Both the position numbers and the translations under genes were made by a program. The notes below the pieces were generated by a model, which saw nothing but the letters and a program-made list of their open reading frames with translations, searched no databases and was not told where the DNA came from. Positions 10,265 to 19,349 of a stretch of DNA of 64,000 nt are shown here, piece by piece; within the stretch, counting starts at the first letter, position 1, and every line of letters begins with the position of its first letter. This DNA is from Collinsella sp. (GTDB taxonomy: Bacteria; Actinomycetota; Coriobacteriia; Coriobacteriales; Coriobacteriaceae): positions 6,484-70,483 of the forward strand of contig DXZQ01000014.1 of assembly GCA_019419585.1 (NCBI GenBank), given 5' to 3'.

Positions 10265-11008
10265 CTATTGCATCGGGTCGGACAGGACCCGTTCGATCTC
10301 TGATGCGGGAAGTGCGCCTTGGCGCAGGATCTGGAGCCCGCCGTGCTGGAACGACACGATGGTCGAGGCGTCGCGACACGGGGTCTCACCGGCGTCGACG
10401 GCAACATCGACACCCTCCAGGATGCGACCCTCGACGGCGGCAAAGCTTGCCGGCGAGGGCGCACCGTGCGTGTTGGCGCTCGTGCAGGCAAGGGGACTGC
10501 CGCAGGCGCGGATGAGCGCCTGCACCACAGGCGAGGCCGATGCGCGAAGAGCCACCGTGTCGTCGGCGGCACGCATAAAGGTCGGCACGCAGGGGGCTGC
10601 CTTAATCACGATAGTCAGGGCTCCCGGCCAGCATCGTCGCGCGAGCACGCGGGCATCTTCCGGGATATCCACGCCATAGCGGTCGAGTGCTTCGACGCCA
10701 TCGACCAGCCAAGCCACAGTTTGCGTGAGTTCACGTTGCTTGAGAGTGAAGATACGTCGATAGCCGGTGCCGAGCGCAGGGACTGCGGCGCCGTTGACGG
10801 TGGCTTGCGGGTCGCATGACCACGACGGGAACTCGCTTGTATCTTGGGGGACGGCATCAGAGAAGGCATTGACTGCCACGGCGACGCCGTAGACGGTCTC
10901 GGTCGGGATCAGTGCCAGGCCGCCGCGGCCGAGCACCTCTGCCGTGCGCTCAACGGCGAGCCGATGCGGCTCGCGCGCTCCCTCGTATACCCGATAGACC
11001 GTCTGCAT
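10265..11008 (-). CDS. L-threonylcarbamoyladenylate synthase (Sua5/YrdC/TsaC family)
   Basis: Makes threonylcarbamoyl-AMP for the t6A modification at position 37 of ANN-decoding tRNAs. 247 residues. The YrdC signature LIPTETVYGVAV is near residues 33-44, and the segments RRCWPGALTIVIKA and RASASPVVQALI...PLACTSAN are typical. A ~35-residue insertion after the first motif (around NAFSDAVPQDTSEFP) is unusual. It is the first gene of a likely tsaC-glpK unit. Confidence 0.9.
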   Translation of the reverse strand: MQTVYRVYEGAREPHRLAVERTAEVLGRGGLALIPTETVYGVAVAVNAFSDAVPQDTSEFPSWSCDPQATVNGAAVPALGTGYRRIFTLKQRELTQTVAWLVDGVEALDRYGVDIPEDARVLARRCWPGALTIVIKAAPCVPTFMRAADDTVALRASASPVVQALIRACGSPLACTSANTHGAPSPASFAAVEGRILEGVDVAVDAGETPCRDASTIVSFQHGGLQILRQGALPASEIERVLSDPMQ

Positions 11009-11142
11009 GTGTATGCCAGCCCCTTACGCTCTGGTGCAAGTTTGTTTACTGTGGGGCATTCTCGCACGAAACGTTCAACCTATTTGCCCAGAGCGCATGT
11101 TGGTTTGGTGAGCGGCTCGAGTAGTCGGTGAAAGTGAGGGGG

Positions 11143-11589
11143 TTATTGGACCGCGACGAACTTCTTTGGCCTGCCGGCGTGGCGTTCTTGGGCGGCGTAG
11201 CGCTCGATGCTGTCTATCGTTATCATCCGACGGCCGTCGACGAGTTCAACATCGAGCTTTCCGGCTTTGACCAGCGCGGTAATCCGCGGAGCGGAGACTT
11301 TGAGGTCCAGCGCTGCGTCTTTAAATGTTCGGCACGCCGCTTCCCGAGCGTCCTCGTGGTCGATTTCGACTGAAAGGGCCACGACCTCGGCCGAGCGTTC
11401 GTACCCTGCCGGAGTCAAACCGTTGTTGAGGTCGTCAGCCAAAAACGCCATCAGTGCCTCGGTGGCATGGGCAATCGCTTCTTCGCGCGTATCGCCATCG
11501 GCAAAGGCGCCGGGAATCTGCGGGAAGCTAGCGCAGTAACCGTCGTCTTCTTTTATGAGAACGCAGTCATAGGTAAATCGCTGCCTCAT
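11143..11589 (-). CDS. hicB: HicB-family antitoxin with C-terminal helix-turn-helix
   Basis: Antitoxin of a type II toxin-antitoxin pair; neutralises HicA and represses the operon. 148 residues from ATG 11589, chosen because GTTGGAGG lies 5 bases upstream. The N-terminal HicB domain is clear (YDCVLIKEDDGYCASFPQIP, then GDTREEAIAHATEAL). The C-terminal ~55 residues resemble a MerR/excisionase-like DNA-binding helix-turn-helix (KVSAPRITALVKAGKLDVELV). It lies 23 bases after hicA. Confidence 0.9.
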   Translation of the reverse strand: MRQRFTYDCVLIKEDDGYCASFPQIPGAFADGDTREEAIAHATEALMAFLADDLNNGLTPAGYERSAEVVALSVEIDHEDAREAACRTFKDAALDLKVSAPRITALVKAGKLDVELVDGRRMITIDSIERYAAQERHAGRPKKFVAVQ

Positions 11590-11612
11590 TTTGCCTCCAA
11601 CTACCATCCAGC

Positions 11613-11786
11613 TTAGCGACGAATACTTGCCCACGTGCCCTTCTTTGGTCGATCGCCACCAGAGCCGTTCACGGTGACAACACGGTCACCAGAAACATAC
11701 TTAGCATGACTACCGACCTGCGCGACCTTCACGAATCCATCGTGCTTGAGTAGGGCAATGATTTCCCGAAAGGTAGGAGGTTGCAT
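11613..11786 (-). CDS. hicA: HicA-family mRNA interferase toxin
   Basis: 57-residue double-stranded-RNA-binding-fold RNase of the HicA family, expected to cleave mRNA independently of ribosomes. The product reads MQPPTFREIIALLKHDGF, then VAQVGSHAKYV (with the catalytic His of the family, GSH) and ends KKGTWASIRR, the family's C-terminal KKGT motif. A ribosome site GAAAGAGG precedes ATG 11786. The toxin gene comes first in the operon, the common hicAB order. Confidence 0.9.
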   Translation of the reverse strand: MQPPTFREIIALLKHDGFVKVAQVGSHAKYVSGDRVVTVNGSGGDRPKKGTWASIRR

Positions 11787-11811
11787 GGGCCGACCTCTTT
11801 CAGCCGTCCTA

Positions 11812-11840
11812 ATTATAAACTACTTTATAATTTTTGCTAA
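11812..11840 (-). promoter_or_regulatory. hicAB promoter with overlapping palindromic operator
   Basis: Minus strand: -35 TTAGCA (11840-11835), 17-base spacer, perfect -10 TATAAT (11817-11812). A 20-bp palindrome, 11812-11831, has perfect 8-bp arms (ATTATAAA / TTTATAAT) around GTAG and covers the -10 and half the spacer. This fits autoregulation by the HicB helix-turn-helix. Confidence 0.8.
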
Positions 11841-11854
11841 CCAGTTAATAAATA

Positions 11855-13105
11855 TTACTGGCGCTGTTTGGGCTCGGTGACGATGGCTCGAACGATGCGG
11901 GGACGATCGGTAAGGTCGCGGACGATGCGCACGTCCGAAAGGCCCGCCTGGCAGCAGAGCTCGGCGGCGGCGTCGAGGGCGCCCTCGTAGAGCTCGCAGG
12001 CAAACAGGCCGCCGGCGCGCAGCATATAGGGCGCCGCATTGAGCAGGCGGCGGAAGATATCAAGGCCATCGGCACCGCCCTCGAGCGCCAAATCGGGCTC
12101 AAAGTCCTTGACCTCGTGCGGCAGCGAGCGCATGACGTCGGTCGGGATGTAAGGCGGGTTGGAGACGAGCACGTCGAACGTACCCCATTCCTCGCGGGGG
12201 ATAGAGCTCACCAGGTTCGTGAGGCTGAAGGCGACCTCATCGGACGTAAGCCCGAGCGCGTCGCGGTTTTTGGTGGCCAGGTCGATGGCGCGCGGTTCGA
12301 TATCGGTAGCGGTGCAGGTAACATGGCCGCGGCGCTCCCAGGCAAGGGAGAGCGAAATGCAGCCTGTGCCGCAACCGACCTCGAGGACGCGGGCGATGCG
12401 GGGCTCGGCCGGGGCAGGCGCAGCGACATCCTGAGCTGAAGCCGTCTCCTGGTCGGCACCCTCGATGGCGATGCCGTATTCGTCGAGCTCGGGCTCGGCG
12501 GCTTCCGTGGCTTCGACTTCTGCTGCTTGCGCGGCGGCTTCCTCGGCCTCGCGGTCGGCCAGCTCCTCGGCATAGGCACGACTGCCCAGTACGTCGCCGC
12601 CTAGCGCCGCCTCATCGGCAGCCGTCAGGTTAGCGGCACGGCGCTCGGCAGTCGCCCGTTCGTCTGCCAGCGCGGCCTCGGCCTTGCGTGCCTCTTCGAC
12701 CTCATCGTTCCAAGGCAGCTCAACACGCTGACGGGCAGCAGCCTCGGGGCTCAGCACCTCGGCATCCAGATAATTGAGGACTTCCTCGACGAGCATCTCG
12801 GTTTCGGGGCGCGGAATGAGCACACCGGGGGCGCACGCGACGTCGATCATGCGGAACTGCGTGCTGCCGGTGATGTACTGCAGCGGCTCGCCTTTGGCGC
12901 GACGAACGACGGCCGCGTGCATGGTCTCGAGCTGGGCCGCGTTAAGCGTCTCGTCCATGCGCATATATAAGTCGATGCGCGCCAGGCCCGTGGCGGCGCA
13001 CAGCAGCCACTCGGCAGAAAGACGGGGGTGCTCCTCGCCGCGCTCGGCCAGGTACTCCTTGGTCCACTCGAGACAACGCTTGATGGTCCAGATCTCGTTT
13101 GCCAT
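11855..13105 (-). CDS. prmC: Release factor glutamine methyltransferase with a large acidic insertion
   Basis: N5-methylates the Gln of the GGQ motif in RF1/RF2. 416 residues from ATG 13105 (GGGAGG 5 bases upstream), against ~280 usual. The N-terminal helical domain (to residue ~110, with IPRPETEMLVEEVL) and the SAM domain (VLEVGCGTGCISLSLA, then substrate motif NPPYIP) are intact. Between them lie about 130 residues rich in Ala and Glu, likely disordered or helical. prfA, encoding its substrate, lies just upstream on the same strand, but a 590-base gap separates them. Confidence 0.93.
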   Translation of the reverse strand: MANEIWTIKRCLEWTKEYLAERGEEHPRLSAEWLLCAATGLARIDLYMRMDETLNAAQLETMHAAVVRRAKGEPLQYITGSTQFRMIDVACAPGVLIPRPETEMLVEEVLNYLDAEVLSPEAAARQRVELPWNDEVEEARKAEAALADERATAERRAANLTAADEAALGGDVLGSRAYAEELADREAEEAAAQAAEVEATEAAEPELDEYGIAIEGADQETASAQDVAAPAPAEPRIARVLEVGCGTGCISLSLAWERRGHVTCTATDIEPRAIDLATKNRDALGLTSDEVAFSLTNLVSSIPREEWGTFDVLVSNPPYIPTDVMRSLPHEVKDFEPDLALEGGADGLDIFRRLLNAAPYMLRAGGLFACELYEGALDAAAELCCQAGLSDVRIVRDLTDRPRIVRAIVTEPKQRQ

Positions 13106-13153
13106 GGGGTCCTCCCCTCTTAAGCGCCGGGCGGCGCGCGAATGTCGGAGCAG

Positions 13154-13180
13154 ATTGTACGCGAGGCCAGCGCTTGGCAA
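13154..13180 (-). promoter_or_regulatory. Possible prmC promoter
   Basis: Minus strand -35 TTGCCA (13180-13175) and -10 TACAAT (13159-13154) with a 15-base spacer, shorter than ideal. It lies about 50 bases before the prmC start. Confidence 0.35.
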
Positions 13181-13523
13181 GGGGCGATTGAAGGCGATTA
13201 TCGAGAATCAGCCCAGAATTTTGCACCGGGCTCGCTCAAAGTGTTCATTCGTCGACGTCTACATTTGCATTCGTCAAGCTTTTGGCAAGGTTGCCCATAA
13301 ACTGACCAATATCTAACCAAACGCTTGCCACATCGCTTGACGCACAACGCACCAAAATACGCCCCGCGATTTCTTGGACATTTTTTCGAGCAATATTTTC
13401 AAGTGCAGATGCATGCCGTTAATTGCTTTAAGCAGGTAAGCAGCTCAAAGGCCATCAAAACCGATTGAATAACATCTCAAAGCAATGTGCCCAATGACTC
13501 CCTACGGATCATTTGACAACCAA
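13181..13523. other. Intergenic stretch, no gene seen
   Basis: A region more AT-rich than its neighbours. I find no convincing reading frame with a ribosome site, no tRNA and no strong hairpin until the repeat element that follows at 13524. Confidence 0.5.
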
Positions 13524-13695
13524 GGAAACGCCGATGTTTTGGCAATGCCAGCGAGCGACGTCCAGAGCGAACAAGTTGGCATGAAAAAGGCAAGGCATAG
13601 ACCTTCTGGTCATGCCTTGCCTTTTGAATGACGAATTGTCGCTCTGGGCGGCGCGCAGCGTCGACCGGTTACGCGGTTTGGTAAAACCGCGTAAC
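13524..13695 (-). repeat. Long-hairpin 3'-end element, copy 1 (after prfA)
   Basis: Read on the minus strand it starts at the prfA stop: a perfect 13-bp hairpin with loop TACC (13667-13696), the conserved block CGACGCTGCGC, a ~43-bp long hairpin (13554-13656, arms imperfect in this copy, tip GACC-AGAA-GGTC), then CGCTCGCTGGCATTG. Copies 2 and 3 lie at 19494-19671 and 23301-23455. Confidence 0.8.
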
Positions 13696-14763
13696 CTACA
13701 CGGCCTGAGCCAGCTTCTCGGCTCGCTCGGCGGCGGCAAGTGCCTCGATGACGGTGCCGAGCTGATCGCCCAGAAGGACGCCGTTGTAGGTGGAGTTGAA
13801 GCCGATACGGTGATCGGTCACGCGGTCCTGGGGCTGGTTGTAAGTACGGATCTTCTCGGAACGGTTGCCGTGGCCGATCTGGCTCTGGCGCTCGGCACCG
13901 AGCTCAGCCTGCTGCTTCTCGAGCTCCATCTCGTAGAGGCGGGCGCGCAGCATCTGCATGCAGACCTCGCGGTTCTGGATCTGGGAGCGCTGCTCCTGCG
14001 ACTGCACCACGGTGTTGGTGGGCAGGTGGGTGATGCGCACGGCGGAGTAGGTGGTGTTAACGCACTGACCACCAGGGCCCGAAGCGCAGTAAGTGTCGAT
14101 GCGCAGGTCGGACTGGTTGATCTGGACGTCAATCTCCTCGGCCTCGGGAAGCACGGCGACGGTTGCCGTGGAGGTCTGGATACGGCCCTGGGACTCGGTC
14201 TTGGGAACGCGCTGGACACGGTGTACGCCGGACTCAAACTTCATGACGGAGTAGACGCGGTCGCCCTCGACCTTGAACTCGATGGACTTAAAGCCGCCGG
14301 CCTCGCTGGGGCTGGAATCGAGCACGGTGGTCTTCCAGCCACGCGACTCGCAGAAGCGCTGGTACATCTTGTACAGGTCGCCGGCGAAGATGGCCGCCTC
14401 GTCGCCACCGGCGGCGGAGCGAATCTCGACGATGGTGTTCTTGTCGTCGTTGGGGTCGCTCGGGATGAGCATGTACTTAATGTCTTCCTCGAGCTGGGGA
14501 AGCTTGGCCTCGTTTTCGGAGATGTCCATCTGGAGCATCTCTTTCTCATCGGCATCGGTAGTATCGTGGAGCATTTCCTTGGCAGCCTCGATGTCATCGA
14601 GCGCGCCGATGTACTCGCGCGAAGCGGCAATGAGGTCGGACTGGTGCGCGTACTCCTTGTTGAGACGCGTGAACTCCTTGATGTCGGAGGCGACGGCCGG
14701 GTCGGAAAGCTTCTTCTCGAGCTCCTCGTAGGCCTTGATAATCTTTTCGAGCTTGTCGCGCAT
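13696..14763 (-). CDS. prfA: Peptide chain release factor 1
   Basis: Recognises UAA and UAG stop codons and triggers peptide release. 355 residues from ATG 14763 (AAGGAG 6 bases upstream); the longer in-frame extension is not conserved. The catalytic GGQ is in SGPGGQCVNTT, and the segment VPKTESQGRIQTS holds the codon-recognition region context typical of RF1. A long hairpin element begins at its stop codon. Confidence 0.97.
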   Translation of the reverse strand: MRDKLEKIIKAYEELEKKLSDPAVASDIKEFTRLNKEYAHQSDLIAASREYIGALDDIEAAKEMLHDTTDADEKEMLQMDISENEAKLPQLEEDIKYMLIPSDPNDDKNTIVEIRSAAGGDEAAIFAGDLYKMYQRFCESRGWKTTVLDSSPSEAGGFKSIEFKVEGDRVYSVMKFESGVHRVQRVPKTESQGRIQTSTATVAVLPEAEEIDVQINQSDLRIDTYCASGPGGQCVNTTYSAVRITHLPTNTVVQSQEQRSQIQNREVCMQMLRARLYEMELEKQQAELGAERQSQIGHGNRSEKIRTYNQPQDRVTDHRIGFNSTYNGVLLGDQLGTVIEALAAAERAEKLAQAV

Positions 14764-14957
14764 GACGGACTCCTTTATATGCGTGAAGGCGAAAATCGGC
14801 AGAATTGATGGGGCGCGGGGCGCCGCTGCGGGGGTAAGTCCAGCTAGAGCATGTCGATCTTCAGATACATGCGCATCCCTTCGCGTATGGGGTACATAGT
14901 TGCGGTCTAACCCATACATGATAGCGTGCGCAGGCAAACCTGCATATAACCCGCACG

Positions 14958-14992
14958 GAATCCGACAAAGGGAGAGTCCCTTTGTCGGATTC
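14958..14992 (-). terminator. Hairpin after the M20 peptidase stop codon
   Basis: A perfect 16-bp stem with a 3-base loop, containing GACAAAGGGA and its complement, begins at the stop codon of the peptidase gene. There is no following T-run, so a terminator role is inferred from position. Related hairpins lie at 21700, 26764 and 49443. Confidence 0.6.
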
Positions 14993-16407
14993 TAGAGCGT
15001 ATGGAGCAGGGCGATGAGGAAGCGAACACCCTGGAGGTAGGCGCGGCGGGTGATGCGCTCGTTGGTGCCGTGGACGCCGCGGTCGCACTCGTCATCGTCG
15101 ACCACAAAGGCCGAGAAGCGAATGCACTCAGGGCAAATACGCTGGTAGTTGGCAGCGTCGGTCGCGCCAATCACGGTCGAGGGGACAATCGTCAACGGCT
15201 CGGATGATCCGTTTTCCTCCATCCCCTTTGGATCACGGAAATAGCGGGCGGCGATGGAGCGAACCGCCTCGAGGCCGGAACCACCGATGCGCGGGGACGG
15301 CGAGGGTTCGGAACTGCCGGGGCCCAGCTCCACTTCGACACGACCGGCAAGGTCCGCCCCGGCAACCGCCTCACGGCAGCGCGCCACAACGTCGGCCACG
15401 CTCGTGCCCTCGAGCATGCGAAAGTTAATGTTGGCCCACATATCCTGCGGCATCACGTTAGCACCGGTGCTACCGCCCTCGATTTGGGTCGGTGCACAGG
15501 TGGTGGTCACGAGCGGATAGAGCTTCTTGCTGGCGAGGCACTCGCGCACGATGGCGTCCTTGTTGGCGGCAATTTCATCGGCCGTGTAGAGCCCCAACTC
15601 GACGAGCTGGGCGGCAAGCAAGTCGGTCACACGCGTCGGCCATTCGATATTGCAGATTGCGGCGATGGCGCGGCTCAGCACCTCGAGTGACGTGCCGCCG
15701 TAGGGGTTGGAAGAATGCCCACCCGCGCTCTTTGTCTTGAGCACAATGTCAGCATAACCTTTCTCAGCCAGGTCGGCGTGCATGAGCCAACCCTCGCCCG
15801 CGCTGTACTCGGCAGCCGGAGCGATGCGGTAATCGCCCTCGTCGATCAGGTACTCAAGCTCAATGCCGCGCTCCTCGAGCGCGCGGCCGATGGCGCCTGC
15901 GCCGCACTGCGTAGTCTCCTCGTCCTGGCCAAAGGCGAGCAGCAGTGTGCGCTTGTGCTCCCAACCGTGCGCCAACGCGTACTCAACCGCCTCGAGAATG
16001 CCCGCGACCTGGTCTTTCATGTCGATGGCGCCGCGACCCCAAATGTAGGTGTCGTCCACATGTCCGCTAAAGGGAGCGTGCGTCCAGTCAGCCTCGGTGC
16101 CGGGAACCACGGGAACCACGTCCATGTGGCCCATGAGCATAACGGGCTTAAGAGCAGGGTCGGAGCCGCCAAGCGTCACCAACAGCGAATGGTCGATAAG
16201 CTCGACCTCGCCCGCCGCAAACACGCGCGGCCAGGCCTGCTGCATATAGGCGCGCAGGTCGTCGAAGGGCTGCCAGTCCACCACCTCGGCATCCATGCTC
16301 GAGATGGTCGGAAACGACAGCACGCGACCCAAGCGCTCGCTCGCGCCAGCTTCGTCCAAATCGGCAAAATCATCCTCATGCGCAAAGAAGCGCCAAACCT
16401 CGGCCAT
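14992..16407 (-). CDS. M20 family metallopeptidase (carboxypeptidase/dipeptidase-like)
   Basis: Cytoplasmic zinc-dependent peptidase or amidohydrolase. 471 residues from ATG 16407 (AAAGGAT 5 bases upstream). Metal-site motifs of the M20 family are visible: MLMGHMDVVPV (first His and Asp), WGRGAIDMKDQ (bridging Asp), FGQDEETTQCGAG (catalytic Glu), and the dimerisation domain with SAGGHSSNPYGGTS. It resembles the carboxypeptidase S/PM20D1 subgroup; substrate unknown. The polar amino-acid ABC genes lie upstream on the same strand, 72 bases away, suggesting peptide or amino-acid use. Confidence 0.9.
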   Translation of the reverse strand: MAEVWRFFAHEDDFADLDEAGASERLGRVLSFPTISSMDAEVVDWQPFDDLRAYMQQAWPRVFAAGEVELIDHSLLVTLGGSDPALKPVMLMGHMDVVPVVPGTEADWTHAPFSGHVDDTYIWGRGAIDMKDQVAGILEAVEYALAHGWEHKRTLLLAFGQDEETTQCGAGAIGRALEERGIELEYLIDEGDYRIAPAAEYSAGEGWLMHADLAEKGYADIVLKTKSAGGHSSNPYGGTSLEVLSRAIAAICNIEWPTRVTDLLAAQLVELGLYTADEIAANKDAIVRECLASKKLYPLVTTTCAPTQIEGGSTGANVMPQDMWANINFRMLEGTSVADVVARCREAVAGADLAGRVEVELGPGSSEPSPSPRIGGSGLEAVRSIAARYFRDPKGMEENGSSEPLTIVPSTVIGATDAANYQRICPECIRFSAFVVDDDECDRGVHGTNERITRRAYLQGVRFLIALLHTL

Positions 16408-16479
16408 GACATCCTTTCGATTGTGATGACGAGGGCCGCCCCACCGGAGCGGCCCTGCCACATAAGCGTTTGCGATCGG

Positions 16480-17253
16480 TTATTTGTCCTCGAGATAACG
16501 CGAGAGGAACTCGCGGGTGCGCTGGTGTTTGGGGTTGCCGAAGAGTTCGGCCGGCGCGGCATCCTCGAGCACCACGCCCTTGTCCATAAAGACCACGCGG
16601 TCGGACACCGTGCGGGCAAAGGCCATCTCGTGCGTGACGACGACCATGGTCATGCCGTCGGCAGCGAGCTTGCGCATGACCTCGAGCACCTCTCCCACGA
16701 TCTCGGGGTCGAGTGCCGAGGTCGGCTCGTCAAACAGCATGATCTGCGGATTCATGCACAGGGCACGGGCGATGGCCACGCGCTGTTTTTGACCGCCCGA
16801 AAGCCTGCCCACGGCGGCGTGCGCAAACTTCTCGAGCCCCACGCTCGCCAGATGCCCCATCGCGACCTTTTCGGCCTCGGCCTTACCCATCTTTTTGAGC
16901 GTGACGGGCGCGAGCGTGCAGTTGTCGAGCACGTCCATATTGTTGAACAGGTTGAAGCCCTGGAACACCATGCCGATGTCCTCGCGCAGCTTATTGATAT
17001 TGCAGCGCTCGGCAGTAAGGTCCTGACCGTGGAACCAGATATGACCGGCATCCGGAGTCTCGAGCAGGTTAAGGCAGCGCAGAAACGTCGACTTGCCCGA
17101 GCCCGAGGCACCGATAATGGTGACGACCTCGCCGGGATTGACGGACAAGTCGATACCCTTGAGTACCTCGAGTGAGCCAAAGCTCTTGCGCAGGCCCTCG
17201 ACGCGGATAAGCGGCTCGCAAGCGTCTGCAACCGCGGAGTTATTCTGAGTCAT
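16480..17253 (-). CDS. Polar amino-acid ABC transporter, ATP-binding protein
   Basis: Energises import of a polar amino acid. 257 residues. Walker A GASGSGKST, Q-loop MVFQGFNLF, signature LSGGQKQRVAIARAL, Walker B IMLFDEPTSALD and switch His in VVTHEM are all intact and match the GlnQ/HisP group. It is the third gene of a substrate-binding protein, permease and ATPase set, 11 bases after the permease. Confidence 0.95.
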   Translation of the reverse strand: MTQNNSAVADACEPLIRVEGLRKSFGSLEVLKGIDLSVNPGEVVTIIGASGSGKSTFLRCLNLLETPDAGHIWFHGQDLTAERCNINKLREDIGMVFQGFNLFNNMDVLDNCTLAPVTLKKMGKAEAEKVAMGHLASVGLEKFAHAAVGRLSGGQKQRVAIARALCMNPQIMLFDEPTSALDPEIVGEVLEVMRKLAADGMTMVVVTHEMAFARTVSDRVVFMDKGVVLEDAAPAELFGNPKHQRTREFLSRYLEDK

Positions 17254-17264
17254 GGTTGCTCCTC

Positions 17265-18413
17265 CTAGTTAGAGCTCGGCAGCGTCTGGGGCGCCTCGGC
17301 ACCCAGACGGCGACCAAAGGCCTCGAGCAGGCGGCCTGCCACGAACGTCAGGATCAGGTAGACCACGAGCGCTACGCAGTAGACCTCCATCTGGCGGTAG
17401 TACACGCCGGCGACGGTGGTAGTGGCGTACATGAGGTCGAACACGCCGATGACCGAGAGCACCGACGAGTCCTTGATGTTGATGATGAGCTCGTTGGTGA
17501 GCGCCGGGATCGCGTTTTTAATGCCCTGGGGAAACACGACTTTGCGCATGGCCTGCCACTGCGACAGACCCAGCGAGCGCGCCGCCTCGGCCTGACCGGG
17601 GTCGATCGACTCGATGCCGCCGCGCAGGACCTCCATCATGTAGGCAGTAGAGTTGAGCGAGATGGTGACGAGGCCCGCGGTAAAGGTACTCCAGATCTGG
17701 TTGGCCTGGGCGGTCTCGAAGCCCATGCTGCGCAGAACGGTAAAGCCCGCGTAATAGATGAGCAGACCCTGGACCATCATGGGCGTGCCGCGCACGACGG
17801 TGGAATAGACGGTCGCAAAGCCTCGGCCAATACTCTTAAAGAAGCGCACCAGGTCGTTGTCGACGCGATCGAAGGTCTGGGTGCGCAAGAACACAAAGAG
17901 CAGCGCCAAGAAGAAGGCGATGACCGTGCCGAAGGTGGCAAGCGCGATGGTGATCTCGATACCGCGGATAAAGAAGTCGCCGCTCTTGTAGGTCATGTAG
18001 ACCAAGCTCGACAGAAAATCGCTGGGATTGGAGTCCGAGACAATGCTCACCTGCACCAGGTCGATAAACGACATGACGCAGCGGTCGATAAAGAAGATTG
18101 CCGCGATGGCGACCACGACATAGCTGCCCAGGCGCGCGCCGCGACGGAAGCGCTCGGATGCGAACGGCGACGTTTCGCGATAGTCGCTCCAGTGCATGAG
18201 CTTGGTAACCAACGCCGCTGCCGACACGACGAGCCAGGCCCAAAGAATCGCCCAAAGGCAATCCTGGAAGATACCGGCGGGGGCCAAGAAGCTCAGCGGC
18301 GTGGGGTTGCGCTGGCTAAACGCCAGACCGAGCGCCGCGATAACGCTCGTGCCCAGGTACACATAACGGTGGTCGGCCTTGATAAAGGAGGCCAGACGAT
18401 TGACTGTTTTCAT
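17265..18413 (-). CDS. Polar amino-acid ABC transporter permease, long N-terminus
   Basis: Membrane subunit of the His/Glu/Gln/Arg/opine permease family. 382 residues against ~220-240 usual: the C-terminal ~230 residues hold the standard domain with the EAA loop EAARSLGLSQWQAMRKVVFPQG (core EAARSLGLSQWQAM), and the first ~150 add about three extra hydrophobic segments. Such extended permeases occur in several Actinobacteria. It begins 9 bases after the binding-protein gene stop. Confidence 0.93.
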   Translation of the reverse strand: MKTVNRLASFIKADHRYVYLGTSVIAALGLAFSQRNPTPLSFLAPAGIFQDCLWAILWAWLVVSAAALVTKLMHWSDYRETSPFASERFRRGARLGSYVVVAIAAIFFIDRCVMSFIDLVQVSIVSDSNPSDFLSSLVYMTYKSGDFFIRGIEITIALATFGTVIAFFLALLFVFLRTQTFDRVDNDLVRFFKSIGRGFATVYSTVVRGTPMMVQGLLIYYAGFTVLRSMGFETAQANQIWSTFTAGLVTISLNSTAYMMEVLRGGIESIDPGQAEAARSLGLSQWQAMRKVVFPQGIKNAIPALTNELIINIKDSSVLSVIGVFDLMYATTTVAGVYYRQMEVYCVALVVYLILTFVAGRLLEAFGRRLGAEAPQTLPSSN

Positions 18414-18422
18414 GCTGCCTCC

Positions 18423-19349
18423 CTATGCCGGCTGACGGTCGAGGCACGCGTCCCACATCTGGTCGCGTTCCTCTTGGCTAACGCCCTTGAGCGTCTTATT
18501 GATAAGTTTGAGCAGCTTGTCCGAGCCCTTGCGGCAGCCGACGTTTGTCGTGACCTCCTGCTTAAAGCCCTCGCCCTCGGCAAAATGAACGGGGACGATA
18601 CCCGGGTTTTGGGCCATATAGCCCTTCTCGTTCTCGGTGTTGTAGGTCACGGCGTCACAAGTGCCCTGCAGCAGGTTCGAGAACACCGTGGGCACCGAAT
18701 CGACCGGATTTTTGTGGACGACGCCCGGGATCTCGTCGATGACGGTGTCGAGCATCGTGTCCTTTTGGCCGAGCACCGTGGCGCCGCTAAAGTCGCTGAG
18801 CTTGGTCGCGTTTTGGTAGGGCGAGCCCTCTTTTACGAACAGGCCAAAGTAGCCGATAAAGTACGGATCGGAAAAGCCGACGGACTCCTCGCGCTCGGGC
18901 GTGGCGCTCATGCCGGCAATGATGAGGTCGATCTGGCCATTGTTAAGCGAATCGATGAGGCCCGAGAAGCTCTGCTTGACGGCAACGGGCTCGCCGCCAA
19001 GGGCCTTGCAGACGATCTTGGCGATCTGCACGTCGTAGCCGTCGGCATAAGCGCCCTGCACGTTATCGATGGGGATGGTGTACTCGCTGGCCTCGGAAAC
19101 CTGCCAGTTGTACGGGGCGTAGGCCGCCTCCATGCCAATGCGGATCTTATCCTTGCCGATAACGGAATCGGACAGGTCATCGCGACCGCCGCCCGTCGTG
19201 GGCTGGACCACCTTGAGTGTGGACGGACGCTGGCAGCCGGCAAGCGCGCCGGCGACAACGGTTGCGCTCGCAGCGAGGGCGCTACCCAAAAAGATGCGAC
19301 GGCTGCACACCGGCTGGGTATACGCGTCGCGCTGTAGTCGAGGTTGCAT
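18423..19349 (-). CDS. Amino-acid ABC transporter substrate-binding lipoprotein
   Basis: Extracellular receptor of the importer. 308 residues from ATG 19349 (GGAAGG 6 bases upstream). The N-terminus carries a twin-arginine-like SRRIFLGSALA followed by lipobox AGALAGC, so it is probably a Tat- or Sec-exported lipoprotein. The mature part is a type 3 solute-binding domain (GMEAAYAPYNW, then DLIIAGMSATPEREESVGFSDPY in part). No ligand can be assigned from sequence alone. Confidence 0.92.
   Translation of the reverse strand: MQPRLQRDAYTQPVCSRRIFLGSALAASATVVAGALAGCQRPSTLKVVQPTTGGGRDDLSDSVIGKDKIRIGMEAAYAPYNWQVSEASEYTIPIDNVQGAYADGYDVQIAKIVCKALGGEPVAVKQSFSGLIDSLNNGQIDLIIAGMSATPEREESVGFSDPYFIGYFGLFVKEGSPYQNATKLSDFSGATVLGQKDTMLDTVIDEIPGVVHKNPVDSVPTVFSNLLQGTCDAVTYNTENEKGYMAQNPGIVPVHFAEGEGFKQEVTTNVGCRKGSDKLLKLINKTLKGVSQEERDQMWDACLDRQPA

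Noticed and set aside
15715..17175. 486-codon open frame on the plus strand
   Set aside because: Antisense to the M20 peptidase and ABC ATPase genes.
17256..19337. 693-codon open frame on the plus strand
   Set aside because: Antisense to the amino-acid ABC permease and binding protein; no recognisable domain.
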